Assembly (NCBI GenBank): GCA_035403465.1
Contig: DAONFG010000003.1
Location: 56,061-120,060, forward strand
DNA: 64,000 nucleotides
From: JAAYBQ01 sp035403465
GTDB lineage: Bacteria > Spirochaetota > UBA4802 > UBA5550
Direction: 5' to 3'
Part shown: positions 32,148-42,216 of the stretch, in pieces
Position numbering within the stretch: the first letter of the stretch is position 1
How the letters are laid out: each line of letters begins with the position of its first letter
Made by a program: the position numbers and the translations under genes
The notes under the pieces: generated by a model
Database searches by the model: none
Seen by the model: the letters and a program-made list of their open reading frames with translations, nothing else
What the model was told of the DNA's origin: nothing

Positions 32148-34850
32148 CTATGCGTTCACTTTTTCAATTTTACAGGCGCACACCTTATACTCGGGGATCT
32201 TACATGTAGGATCCAGGGCATCGATGGTCAGCTTGTTTGCAGCAGCTTCGACAAAGTGGAACGGCATAAATACTACGTTGGGTTTAGGCTTATCTGTTAC
32301 CCTTGCCTTCATACGGATACTTCCCCTTCTTGTTGAGATGGAGACAACCTCTCCGTCAGAGATGTTATAGTTGCTTGCGTCATTCGGGTGAAGTTCAATG
32401 AAGCCTTCACTGACGATCTCATCAAGAATTTTTGAATTACGGGTCATCGTACCTGTATGGAAATGCTGTAAGATCCTTCCAGTTGTAAGGATCATCGGGT
32501 ATTCAGGATCTACATCTTCAGCCGGAGGAGTAAACTCTATCGCGGACAAAAGACCCAGGCCCCTGTTGAATTTTTCTCTATGTAGATACTGTGTGCCGGG
32601 ATGTTCCTCGTTTGGACATGGCCACTGGATAAGTTCTTTTTCGAGCCTTTCATAGGTTATACCGGCATAAGAAGGCGTAACCTTTCTGACCTCTTCAAAG
32701 ATATCCTTAGCGCATGTGTAATTCCAGTCTGCACCCATACGGTTGGCAATCTGCATAATGATCCACCAGTCATCCTGGGTCCCATCCATTGGTTTAACAA
32801 CCTTGTGCATCGGCTGTACGCGGCGTTCAGTGTTGCTCGCTGTTCCCTCTTTTTCTATGAAAGCGCGTCCCGGAAGAACCACGTCTGCGAGTGCTGCTGT
32901 TTCGGTAAGAATGATGTCCTGTACGACAACGAAATCAGCATGTTCAATCGCCTCGATTACGTGGTGCTGGTTCGGGTCTGACATTACCGGATTTTCACCG
33001 AATACGTAGAGAGCTTTAACATCACCGGCAATCGCCGCATTAAGGGATTCAACTATTGTAAGACCGGGCTTCATTGAAAGTTCTACCTGGGTCTTCCAGA
33101 GTTCCTTGAATTTTTTCCGGTTGTCTTCATTTGCAACAGGCTGGTATGCCGGGTATGTCGCGTTGAGCGCACCCATGTCGCATGCGCCCTGTACATTGTT
33201 CTGCCCGCGCAGCGGGTTGACACCGCCGCCCGGTATACCGAGGTTGCCAAGGAGCATCTGCAGATTCGCGCAGCATTTAACGCCGTTAACGCCTGATTTA
33301 AACTGTGTAATACCCATGCAGTAGTAGAGAGCCATTGGTTTGCTTGCGGCAAATATCCGTGCAGCCTCAACTATCTTTGATGGATCATCAAGTCCGCATA
33401 TTTTTGCCACATATTCAGGAGTGTACTTTTCAAGGGTCTTCGCCATTTCGTCAAAGCCTTCGCATCTTTCTTTGACAAATTCCTTGTTGTAAAGGTTTTC
33501 CTTAAGCAGCACATGTGCGAATCCGTTAAGGATGGCAACGTTTGTACCGGGTTTAATCTGCAGGTGTATATCCGCATGTTTTGCAAGTTCGATTTTTCTG
33601 GGGTCAACTACAACGAGTTTTTTCCCCTTGTTGATTACTTCGTTCTTGATCATTGAGCCGATAACCGGGTGGTTTTCGGTTGTATTTGAGCCGATAACAA
33701 GGAATGACTCTGTCAGGGGAATCTCCCTGATCGAGTTTGTCATTGCGCCTGAACCGAATGTAGCCGCCAGACCGGCGACTGTTGAGCTGTGTCAGAGCCG
33801 GGCGCAGTGGTCGACGTTGTTCGTTCCTATCACCGCGCGCATGAATTTCTGCATCAGGTAGTTTTCTTCGTTTGTGCACTTGGCAGATGAGAATGCCATT
33901 ATGGAATCAGGTCCTGACGCCTTTTTAATTTCAGAGAATCTCTTTGCAACATAATCAAGAGTTTCTCCCCATTCAGCTTCTTCCAGTTTGCCGTTCTTTC
34001 TGATGAGCGGCTTTGTAATACGTTTTTCGCTTTGAACAAAGTCGAAACCAAAACGGCCTTTTACGCAGAGGTGTCCTCTGTTGGGGCCATCCTCGTGACC
34101 CATGGCTTTGACCAGCTGTCCCTGTTTGTTGGTGTAGAAATCAATCTTACATCCCACACCGCAGTATATACAGATACTCGATTCTTTTTTCAGTTCCCAT
34201 TCCGGCCCGCGTCCAAGGACTGTCTGGAATGAAAGAGCGCCTGTGGGGCACATCTGAACGCATTGTCCGCACTGTACACATGAAGAATCGCCGATTTTTT
34301 CAAACATGTCTGATGTAAGGCACGCGTGTGATCCGCGACCGTCAAACTGCCATACGTTCTGCACCTGGATCTCTGCGCATGCTTTTACGCATCTTCCGCA
34401 TAACACGCAGCGGTTTTCGTTTCTTCTGAGACCCTGGCTTGAGGTTACGTCTCTCTGGCGTACATTTTTGGGGAAATCTGCTGAAGGATTTTCAACACCA
34501 TACCTGTAGCAGAGCGCCTGGAGTTCACAACTTCCGTTTGCCTCGCAGTAGAGACAGTTGTGATCCCCTTCAGCAAGGAGCATTTCAAGGATTCCTTTCC
34601 TGAGAGCGAAAATTTCCGCATCTTCAGTTATTATCTTTGCACCTTGTGTTGCGGGTTCGGTACATGAAGCTTTAATCATGTTGCCGTTTACCCGGACAAT
34701 ACATATACGGCAGGCGCCGGTTTTACTGATCCTGGGATGATAGCAAAGGTAAGGAACGTCAAAGCCGTTTTCTCTCGCTACTTCGAGAATTGTCTGGCCC
34801 TGCGTCGCGCTAACCTCCACCCCATCGATCGTGAGCTGGATTTTGTTCAT
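32148..34850 (-). CDS. fdhA: formate dehydrogenase 1 catalytic subunit, selenoprotein (Sec353)
   Basis: A 900-residue molybdo/tungsto-enzyme oxidising formate to CO2 or the reverse. Translation must pass an in-frame UGA at 33794-33792, read as selenocysteine 353 in the context HCARL-U-HSSTVAGLA, the standard FdhA active-site environment. The frame is continuous before and after. Domains: [2Fe-2S] ferredoxin (about 1-80), His-Cys [4Fe-4S] (CLYCEANGSCELQ), two [4Fe-4S] sets (CVLCGRCVKAC, CVQCGQCVQMCP), MopB [4Fe-4S] (CIYCGVGC), bis-MGD core, molydopterin-dinucleotide C-terminal domain. A SECIS hairpin follows the UGA directly. First gene of a three-gene operon. Confidence 0.96.
33762..33780 (-). 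promoter_or_regulatory. SECIS element of fdhA copy 1
   Basis: On the minus strand, starting 11 bases after the UGA, the mRNA forms AGUCGCC-GGUCU-GGCGGCU, a seven-base-pair stem with one G-U pair. The GGUCU apical loop is the same as in the E. coli fdhF SECIS recognised by SelB. Distance and loop fit bacterial selenocysteine insertion. Confidence 0.93.
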
Positions 34851-35489
34851 AACAATCTCCCTTCTTTCTTTATATTTTTCTGTAAGTAACAGGCATAGGG
34901 ATTTAATTAAAGATTTGCGATGGCTGGTATGTCGGAATGTTTATTAATCTGCAGGTTGATTATCCAGTCGCAGGTATAATCATGAATACTCTGACAAAAC
35001 AGATTTTCATCATAACAGCCATTATTTCATTATTTCAGAGATCATGTGATCAGTATTTCATGCTTATATATAAAAATTCTTTCAGCTAAACAATCGTATA
35101 CTTTCTGTTCAACTATTGAAATTTATAGTTTTTTTTCAAGACAAAAAGTATTCATGCTGCTAAAAAATGCCCGTTATTTAAAACACTTTATTAGTTTATA
35201 CATCGTTCTGTTGCATCATGACAATTGCATGAATTTACCAGCCTCGACATTGACCGTGCAGTCGGCAGTGAAAGTTCTTGACTGTATTTTTATTATGCCG
35301 CAAATGACGATAAAAAAATAATCTTGATTTTACTTATCTTAAAAATAGCATAAAGAATAGTTTAATAAAATCTGCTTTAGTTCCGGCAGCCTGCAGTGGT
35401 AATTTTGAAATCTGGTCCGTGTACCGGATTAAAAAAGTCATCCAGGTAAAGCCGGGAAAACGGCAGATACAGGATAAAGGAGTTTCATT
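34851..35489. other. divergent promoter region between the two formate dehydrogenase clusters
   Basis: AT-rich, 639 bases, with no supported gene; the longest frame (35046-35321) has no ribosome site and low-complexity codons. It must contain the promoters of fdhA copy 1 (leftward) and of the FmdE-like gene (rightward). I could not identify a sigma-54 or riboswitch signature. Confidence 0.55.
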
Positions 35490-36056
35490 ATGAATATAGG
35501 CACCCAATCATACGAAGAGTATGTTCAGCGCGTCATTTCATTCCACGGCTTTGCGGCACCGGGTGTGATTATTGGAGGATTCATGGTTGACCTTGCCCTG
35601 GCGAACCGCCCCGAAGGGGAATTCTTCGATTCAATTTGTGAAACACCGGTATGTCTGCCTGACGCTGTACAGCTCCTCACGCCGTGCACTTTCGGTAACG
35701 GGTGGCTCACGGTCCTGGACTTCGGGAAATTTGCCGTGACCCTGTACGACAAGAAGAGCGGTGACGGGATCAGGGTCTACCTTGACATGGAGAAGCTCAG
35801 GAAGTACCCCGAGGTGAACAGCTGGTTCCTGAAGCTTAAGACAAAAAAGGAACAGGATTATGACCTGCTCATGAGCCAGATAAAAGAGGCGGGGCATTCA
35901 ATGCTCAGCATGCAGAAGGTAAGAGTTAATCCTGAAAGCCTGGCCAGGAAAAAGGCAGGGCCTTCTGCCATATGCCCGGTATGCGGCGAGTCCTATCCTG
36001 CAAGACACGGAGACAAATGCCGCGGCTGTGCAGGTGAATCCCCATATATAAAATAA
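35490..36056 (+). CDS. FmdE-family protein with C-terminal zinc ribbon
   Basis: A 188-residue protein of the FmdE family (named after a formylmethanofuran dehydrogenase-associated subunit). N-terminal motif ISFHGFAAPGVIIGGFMVDLAL, in place of the common FHGHxxPG; a central beta domain; and a C-terminal treble-clef zinc ribbon CPVCGESYPARHGDKCRGC (about 165-184). Family members occur next to molybdenum/tungsten oxidoreductases and are suspected to act in cofactor delivery or maturation, but no activity is established. An AAAGGAG site precedes it. It lies upstream of formate dehydrogenase 2 and may belong to the same regulon. Confidence 0.82.
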   Translation: MNIGTQSYEEYVQRVISFHGFAAPGVIIGGFMVDLALANRPEGEFFDSICETPVCLPDAVQLLTPCTFGNGWLTVLDFGKFAVTLYDKKSGDGIRVYLDMEKLRKYPEVNSWFLKLKTKKEQDYDLLMSQIKEAGHSMLSMQKVRVNPESLARKKAGPSAICPVCGESYPARHGDKCRGCAGESPYIK

Positions 36057-36380
36057 AATCTTTTCATCGGCTGCTATAATAAAATCCTGCCCGGTTGTAT
36101 TATCTGTTTGTGATGCATCCGGGTACTGGACTGCCTGCAGTATCAGAATCTCAATTTCAACACACCAACTGTTAGATGCAATTTCCCCTGGACATGATAC
36201 TTCAATTTCAAGTTGACATCTGGATTTAATATGCCATGGATGACAATACAAAGAAATATATACTTTTTATAATTTTGTGTTATTTTTAGCACATAAATTG
36301 CCGGTATATAAACGCTTTTCTGCCGCAATTTGCGCATTCAAAGGTGGATTCGGCAAATCTTTAATGTTAAAAGGTGAGGT
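36057..36380. other. intergenic region before formate dehydrogenase 2
   Basis: No gene in 324 bases. The 10-base word TCAATTTCAA occurs twice (36151-36160 and 36202-36211), and a TTGACA lies at 36213-36218 without a convincing -10 box at the right distance. AT-rich sequence continues to the ribosome site GGTGAGGT of the diaphorase gene. Confidence 0.5.
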
Positions 36381-38099
36381 ATGGATACACAAAAGGACAC
36401 CATGATTAAAACAATAATCGGCAGGTATCCGAAGAAGGATTCGGCTGTAATGCCGGTTATGCAGTATCTCCAGAAAAAAAATAATAACCGCCTTGATGAC
36501 AGGGCAGTGGAGACCGCTGCGAAAGCGATAGGCTGCAGTAAAAGTAAAATTTACGGCATAGCCACGTATTACACCATGTTCAACACACAGCCCGTGGGAA
36601 AATTCCACCTGCAGGTTGATACATGCGTGCCCGGTTTTCTTCACGGAGCCGATGAGATTCTCGAGCATCTTGAGAAAAAACTCGGCATCAAAACCGGTGA
36701 AACAACAAAAGACGGCATGTTTACGCTCGGCGCTGTACAGGACCTTGGTTCATGCGCAACAGGCCCGGTTATCCAGGTGAATGACCGCTACTTCGAGAAC
36801 ATGACGATCAAAAAAACTGATGCTCTCATTGATGCGCTTAAAAGCGGGAAAGAGCCGGAAAATGATCCGTCGATGACAGTTATTTCCAAATGCGGGATAC
36901 TGCTCAATGACCGCACAAAGAAGGACTGCCGTACACTTGCATTTTATAAAGGCAACGGCGGGTACCAGTCACTCAAAAAAGCGCTGTCGCTGAAACCTGA
37001 GCAGATTGTTGCAGAGGTTAAAGAAGCAGGAATACGCGGACGCGGCGGTGCAGGCTTCCCTGCAGGCACCAAGTGGACATTCCTTCCTAAAAATGATCCA
37101 AGGCCTGTTTACCTTATCTGCAACGCGGATGAAGGCGAGCCCGGAACATTCAAAGACAGGCAGATAATGGAATTCAATCCCCATCTTCTTGTTGAAGGAA
37201 TAGCAATCAGCGCCTTTGCCCTCAGCGCGAAGAAAGCATTCATATACATCAGGGGTGAATTCGACTGGATCGCAGATATACTCGATACCGCAATAGAAGA
37301 GGCAAAGAAAGACGGACAGCTCAACCATGTAGACATCATTGTTCACAGGGGCGGCGGTTCGTATGTATGCGGTGATGAAACAGCACAGATAGAATCACTC
37401 GAGGGAAAGAGGGGCAACCCGCGCGTTAAACCGCCGTTCCCTGCAAACTTCGGGTTATACGGATGCCCAACTGTTGTAAACAACGTGGAAACACTTTCGT
37501 GTGTACCTTATGTAGTTCAGAACGGCGTTGCTGCATTCCAGAAGATCGGTGTTTCAAATAACTTTGGTCCCAAGATATTCGGCGTTTCCGGACACGTGAA
37601 CAAGCCGGGTATATTCGAATACCCCATGGGTACACCGCTCAAGGAGATCCTTGAGGCTGCAGGCGGAGTTAAAGGGAAGCTCAAGGGCGTGATCGTGGGC
37701 GGGCTTTCAGTGGCCATTCTCACGGCGAAAGAGGCGGAAGGGCTTAACATGGATTACGATTCATGCGCGAAGGCCGGTACTGCACTCGGTTCGGGCGGGA
37801 TTATGGTTATCAACGATACAGTTTCAATCCCGGAGCTCGCGCTGCGTACAATAGAGTTCTACCACCATGAATCATGCGGACAGTGTGTCCCATGCCGTGA
37901 GGGTTCGCTGGTAATTGAGCACAAACTTCACGATATCGTTGAAGGTAAAGGTAAAATGGAGGATATAGATCTTATCCTGCATCTTACAAAAAATATCAGG
38001 GGCCTTACACTCTGCCCCACGGGCGAAGCGTTCGCGGTTCCGATCCAGGCAATGGTAAGCAAGTTCAGGCCTGAATTCGAAGCCCTTGTGAAACGATAA
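36381..38099 (+). CDS. fused NuoE-NuoF diaphorase subunit of formate dehydrogenase 2
   Basis: A 572-residue paralogue of the protein at 30308-32137. The NuoF half is intact: GRGGAGFPAGTKW, CNADEGEPGTFKDR, GSYVCGDETAQIES, CGQCVPC and LCPTGE for the N3 [4Fe-4S] cluster. In the NuoE half (about 1-155) the four [2Fe-2S] ligands are mostly gone: the CxxxxC pair aligns with DTCVPG and the CxCLGxC segment reads VQDLGSC, leaving one canonical cysteine. The N-terminal cluster is thus probably absent. The protein still should carry FMN and bind NAD(P). It ends 23 bases before fdhA copy 2. Confidence 0.92.
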   Translation: MDTQKDTMIKTIIGRYPKKDSAVMPVMQYLQKKNNNRLDDRAVETAAKAIGCSKSKIYGIATYYTMFNTQPVGKFHLQVDTCVPGFLHGADEILEHLEKKLGIKTGETTKDGMFTLGAVQDLGSCATGPVIQVNDRYFENMTIKKTDALIDALKSGKEPENDPSMTVISKCGILLNDRTKKDCRTLAFYKGNGGYQSLKKALSLKPEQIVAEVKEAGIRGRGGAGFPAGTKWTFLPKNDPRPVYLICNADEGEPGTFKDRQIMEFNPHLLVEGIAISAFALSAKKAFIYIRGEFDWIADILDTAIEEAKKDGQLNHVDIIVHRGGGSYVCGDETAQIESLEGKRGNPRVKPPFPANFGLYGCPTVVNNVETLSCVPYVVQNGVAAFQKIGVSNNFGPKIFGVSGHVNKPGIFEYPMGTPLKEILEAAGGVKGKLKGVIVGGLSVAILTAKEAEGLNMDYDSCAKAGTALGSGGIMVINDTVSIPELALRTIEFYHHESCGQCVPCREGSLVIEHKLHDIVEGKGKMEDIDLILHLTKNIRGLTLCPTGEAFAVPIQAMVSKFRPEFEALVKR

Positions 38100-38122
38100 A
38101 TTTTAAAGGAGGAGAAGATAAA

Positions 38123-40810
38123 ATGGATAAAAAGATTTTTATCGATGGTAAAGAATTTGCCATCGATGGAACTAAAACCGTCCTCGAGATAGCTCGTGAG
38201 AACGGTATATACATTCCGTCACTCTGCTATCTTAAGAAACAGGGACCTGCAAGCATGTGCCGGGTGTGCGTTGTTGAAGTGGATGGAATAAGGAACCTGC
38301 AGACATCATGTTCCATGATACCTGCTGACGGGATGAAGATCTCAACAAAGAGCGAGCGTGTTATTGAAGCCCGCACAATGGTGGTTAACCTGCTTCTTGC
38401 AAACGGCAATCATAACTGCCTTATATGCCAGAGGAACGGAGACTGTGAGCTGCAGGAAGCCGCATACAGTCTTGGAATAGAAACCCCGGCATTTGCTGTT
38501 CCGGAGCGTGAAGAGAAGGATGAGTCCGGCGCGTTTATCATACGGGACGGAAACAAGTGTATACAGTGCGGAAGGTGCGTTGAAGCCTGTAACCGCATGG
38601 TTGTAAACGAAGTCCTTGAAATGGGAAACCGCGGCGGGCATACACATGTAATATGTGACAATGACCTGCCGATGGGAGCATCATCATGCGTCCAGTGCGG
38701 CGACTGTGTCCAGGCATGTCCGGTAGGAGCTCTTGTCGAGAAAAAAGCTGTCGGCAAAGGGCGTCCATGGGAAATCAGGAAAGTAAGGACAACATGCCCG
38801 TACTGCGGAGTAGGCTGCCAGCAGGAACTACATCTTAAAGGCGACCAGATCGTGCGCATAAAAGGTGTTGAAGGCGCAAAACCGAATAACGGTCATCTCT
38901 GCGTTAAAGGACGCTACGGTTACGATTTCATTTATTCAAAAGAAAGGCTTACGACTCCGTTGATAAAGAAAAACGGAAAATTCGAGGAAGCGTCATGGGA
39001 TGAAGCACTTGATCTTGTCGCGAACAAATTCAAACAGATAATCAAAGAGTCCGGTCCTGATGCGATCGCAGGTGTCAGCTGTGCGAGAAGCATCAATGAA
39101 GACTCTTACTATATGCAGAAACTCTTCAGGGCGGTACTTGGTACAAACAACATTGACCACTGCGCCCGGACCTGACACGCTCCAACTGTTGCCGGTCTGG
39201 CAACTACATTCGGTTCAGGAGCAATGACAAATTCTTTCGGTGAATTCTCCAGGGCTAAACTTTTCTTCCTCATTGGAACAAACATGACAGAGGCTCACCC
39301 TGTAGCATCATATTTCGTAAAACAGGCTAAACTTAACGGCGCAAAGATCATAGTTGTTGATCCGCGTTACCAGGCACTTGCCAAAAAAGCTGACCTGTAC
39401 GCACAGATCAAAGTAGGTTCTGACGTTGCGTTTATCAACGGCCTGATGCATGTGCTGATCACTGAAAATCTCTACGACAAAAACTTTGTTGAACAGAACA
39501 CCGAAGGTTTTGAAGAGATGAAGGCTGTTGTAATGAAGTATCCTCCGGAAAAAGCAGCTGAAATTTCCGGTGTATCAGTTGAGTTGATTAAAGAGATTGC
39601 ACATACAATAGCCGAGATTAAACCGGGCATGCTCTGTTACACTCTCGGCATTACTGAACACACCTGCGGCAAAAATAATGTTATGTCAACATCGAACCTG
39701 CAGATGCTTCTTGGAAACATGGGTATGGAGTGCGCGGGAGTTAATCCTCTCCGGGGCCAGAACAATGTACAGGGCGCATGTGACATGGGTGCACTGCCGA
39801 ACGTTTATCCCGGGTACCAGTCTGTAACTGACCCGGCAATACGCGAAAAGTTCCAGAAGGCATGGGGAGTAAATAATCTTTCCGATAAAGTGGGGCTCAT
39901 GATTCCGGATATGATGGCCGCACTTCCTTCTAAAAAAGTAAGGGCATTCTATATTTTCGGTGAGAACCTGGCAAGGACAGATCCGAATATCACCCATGTG
40001 GAACATGAACTTGAATCTGCGGAATTCATTGTATGTAACGATATTTTCCAGACAGAGACAACGCGTTTTGCCGATGTTATTTTCCCGGCGGCAGCATGGT
40101 GTGAAGATAACGGAACATTCTCGAGCAGCGAACGCAGGCTTAACCGTGTACGTAAAATCAAGGATGCACCGGGACAGGCTATGCCTAACTGGTGGGTATT
40201 CAAACAGTTAGCCAAAAGATTCGGGCATGAATGGCCGTCTAACAGCGGGCAGGAAATATTCGACAATGAATTCTCGAAAGAAGCCCCTGCATTCGCGGGC
40301 ATCAAGTTCAACAGGATTGAAAATGACGGGCTCCAGTGGCCATGTCCAAATGAAGAACATCCCGGAACGACATTCCTCCACAGGGACGGGAAGTTTACAC
40401 GCGGCAAGGGTTTATTCGTAGGCATCGAGTGGACTCCGCCGGCAGAGGTTGCTGATGCCGAGTATCCGCTTGTGTTAAGTACCGGGCGACGCCTTTTCCA
40501 TTACCACACAAGGACACAGACTGGACGCTGCGGTCTGGACCTGATGATGGCAGAGGAGACTGCAGACATGTCAGCTGCTGATGCTGCAAAACTTGGCATC
40601 AGGCATGGTGAATATGTTAAGGTAAGCTCGCGCCGCGGTTCTGTAAAGGTCAGGGCAAAGGTTACTGACGAAATACCTGCAGGGCTTGTATGGATGTCAT
40701 TCCACTTCAGCGAAGGGAACGCTAACTGGCTTTGCAATAACGTCTTTGATCCCCAGACAAAAACAGCTGAATACAAGGCATGTGCTGTCAGGATCGATAA
40801 AATTAAGTAA
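38123..40810 (+). CDS. fdhA: formate dehydrogenase 2 catalytic subunit, selenoprotein (Sec351)
   Basis: An 895-residue paralogue of FdhA 1. The in-frame UGA at 39173-39175 encodes selenocysteine 351 in HCART-U-HAPTVAGLA. N-terminal [2Fe-2S] ferredoxin (CYLKKQGPASMCRVC), His-Cys cluster (CLICQRNGDCELQ), two [4Fe-4S] motif sets (CIQCGRCVEAC, CVQCGDCVQACP), MopB cluster (CPYCGVGC), bis-MGD domain with MLLGNMG...GVNPLRGQNNVQGACDMG, and C-terminal MGD-binding domain (STGRRLFHYHTRTQT). Order diaphorase then fdhA is the reverse of copy 1. AAAGGAGGAG site. An excellent terminator follows. Confidence 0.96.
39188..39204 (+). promoter_or_regulatory. SECIS element of fdhA copy 2
   Basis: GUUGCC-GGUCU-GGCAAC, a perfect six-base-pair stem with the SelB-type GGUCU loop, beginning 12 bases after the UGA at 39173-39175. 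The stem differs from copy 1 by compensating pairs (U-A for C-G and others), evidence that the structure itself is conserved. Confidence 0.93.
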
Positions 40811-40834
40811 AAATTCAAATTGAAGTTTAAGTTA

Positions 40835-40864
40835 AAACCTCCCCTGGAAAGGGGAGGTTTTTTT
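40835..40864 (+). terminator. intrinsic terminator after fdhA copy 2
   Basis: Perfect ten-base-pair stem AAACCTCCCC/GGGGAGGTTT, six-base loop, then a run of seven T (the three closing the stem plus four more). 24 bases after the fdhA stop. It separates fdhA from fdhD, so fdhD has its own promoter or depends on read-through. Confidence 0.92.
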
Positions 40865-40947
40865 ATTTACAGTGTATATCTTCCGGGTAGAATGACTCTG
40901 ATAGAAACGGTAAATTTTTTAGTAATGATAATCAGCGAGGTGCTGCC

Positions 40948-41709
40948 CTGAATACTGACAAGACAGACGTTCTGGTTTTTTCTGACGGTAAGTTTACAAA
41001 GAGGATGGATACACTCGCAGTTGAATCCAACCTGACTGTTATTGTAAACGGTAAACCTGTATACTACTGCATGCGCATGCCCGGGATGGACAGGGAGCTG
41101 GCTGCGGGGCTCTGCTTTAATGATGGTACAATCTGTTCACCGGAAAACATTATAAGCATTGAACAGCAGGATGAATCAACGGTAAGTATCGCACTTAATG
41201 ATTCGGGGTGTAAAAATTCAGATGAAATAAGAATTATCCGCAGTTCTGCCGGTGTACTTGCATCTGATGACAGCAGGGTCCTGGATGATGCGCGTAATGT
41301 GCGGTGCAGCGCCCGGTTTCTCTTCGATATGCAGAATGATTTTTTTTCCAGGCAGAATGTATATAATGAGACAGGGGCTACACATGCTGCGGGCATTTAT
41401 GATATTTCGGGTTCAAGTATGGCCTATGCGGAGGACGTCGGCAGGCACAATGCCCTGGACAAATGTGTGGGCAAGCTGCTGATTGATAATAAGCTTGAGG
41501 ATGCTGTCTTCTGCATGCTCTCTTCACGGTTGAGCTATGAAATGGTCATGAAGGGTGCGCGTGCAGGGGTGGCTGTGATCGCCGGAGTTTCCGCGCCTAC
41601 ATCCTTTGCTGTAAAACTGGCAAGGGGTAAGGGGATAACTCTTGTTGGTTTCCTGAGAAACGGGCGGTTTAATGTTTATTCCGGGGACTGGCGTATCAAC
41701 ATAACCTGA
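40948..41709 (+). CDS. fdhD: FdhD-like formate dehydrogenase accessory protein, CxxC loop missing
   Basis: A protein of about 253 residues needed in this family for sulfuration of the bis-MGD cofactor of formate dehydrogenase. Recognisable blocks: VESNLTVIVNGKPV, MPGMDRELAAGLCFNDG, ATHAAGIYD, EDVGRHNALDKCVGKLL, LSSRLSYEMVMKGARAGV and SAPTSFAVKLARGKGITLVGFLR. The usual SxxCGxCG loop reads SSAGVLASDD, so both loop cysteines are absent. The first ATG (41005) would cut into the conserved N-terminal region. The frame is open upstream and a CTG at 40948 with GCGAGG ten bases earlier is my preferred start. Confidence 0.85.
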   Translation: MNTDKTDVLVFSDGKFTKRMDTLAVESNLTVIVNGKPVYYCMRMPGMDRELAAGLCFNDGTICSPENIISIEQQDESTVSIALNDSGCKNSDEIRIIRSSAGVLASDDSRVLDDARNVRCSARFLFDMQNDFFSRQNVYNETGATHAAGIYDISGSSMAYAEDVGRHNALDKCVGKLLIDNKLEDAVFCMLSSRLSYEMVMKGARAGVAVIAGVSAPTSFAVKLARGKGITLVGFLRNGRFNVYSGDWRINIT

Positions 41710-41818
41710 TTTTATTCATATGCGGGTATTTTAAATCAGGGGCTGTTGAATTTTTTTGTTGCTTTCCCGCTGAAATTATTTTTTATTAATTCATATACAT
41801 ATAAAAAAGGAGAATGCC

Positions 41819-42187
41819 ATGTCTGATAAAAAGATACTCGTTATAGATGATGATCATGATATCATTGAATCTATCAGCGCTGTTCTAAATTCTGAAGGAT
41901 ACAAAGTTTTTACGGCAACAAGCGGTAAGGACGGTATTGATAAATTTAAGAAAGAGAGACCTGACCTTGTACTTTCTGACATGATGATGGAGAATGTTGA
42001 CGCGGGGATGAAAGTTGCTGAAATGATAAAAAAAGAGGATAAAAAAGCGCTTATATACCTCCTTAGCAGTATAGGCAGTGCAACTGAGGCAAATGCAAGT
42101 GTCAATGAGCTGGGTTTCAGCGGGGTTTTCCAGAAACCTGTTGATCCTGCTACACTCAAGGACCAGGTGAAAAAAGCTCTTAAATAG
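41819..42187 (+). CDS. stand-alone receiver (CheY-like)
   Basis: A 122-residue single receiver domain: acidic pocket DDD at 10-12, phosphoacceptor D54 in LVLSDMMMENVDAG, T/S switch region LLSSIGS and K-P in QKPVDP. No output domain. AAGGAG site six bases before the ATG. It is about 60 percent identical by eye to the receiver at 48395-48763 and shares with it the unusual DMMMExVDAGxKVAEMI signature. Its cognate kinase is not evident here; it may signal redox or substrate state to or from the formate dehydrogenase cluster. Confidence 0.93.
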   Translation: MSDKKILVIDDDHDIIESISAVLNSEGYKVFTATSGKDGIDKFKKERPDLVLSDMMMENVDAGMKVAEMIKKEDKKALIYLLSSIGSATEANASVNELGFSGVFQKPVDPATLKDQVKKALK

Positions 42188-42216
42188 AAAAGAAATTTCA
42201 GCTGTTATACAGATTT

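Noticed and set aside
33744..33791. Apparent frameshift or pseudogene splitting fdhA copy 1 into two frames
   Set aside because: The two parts are in the same frame, separated by a single UGA in the conserved Sec position and followed by a SECIS hairpin; the same occurs in copy 2.
35046..35321. Plus-strand 91-codon frame in the divergent FDH promoter region
   Set aside because: No ribosome site, AT-driven composition and no conserved motif; overlaps expected promoter space.
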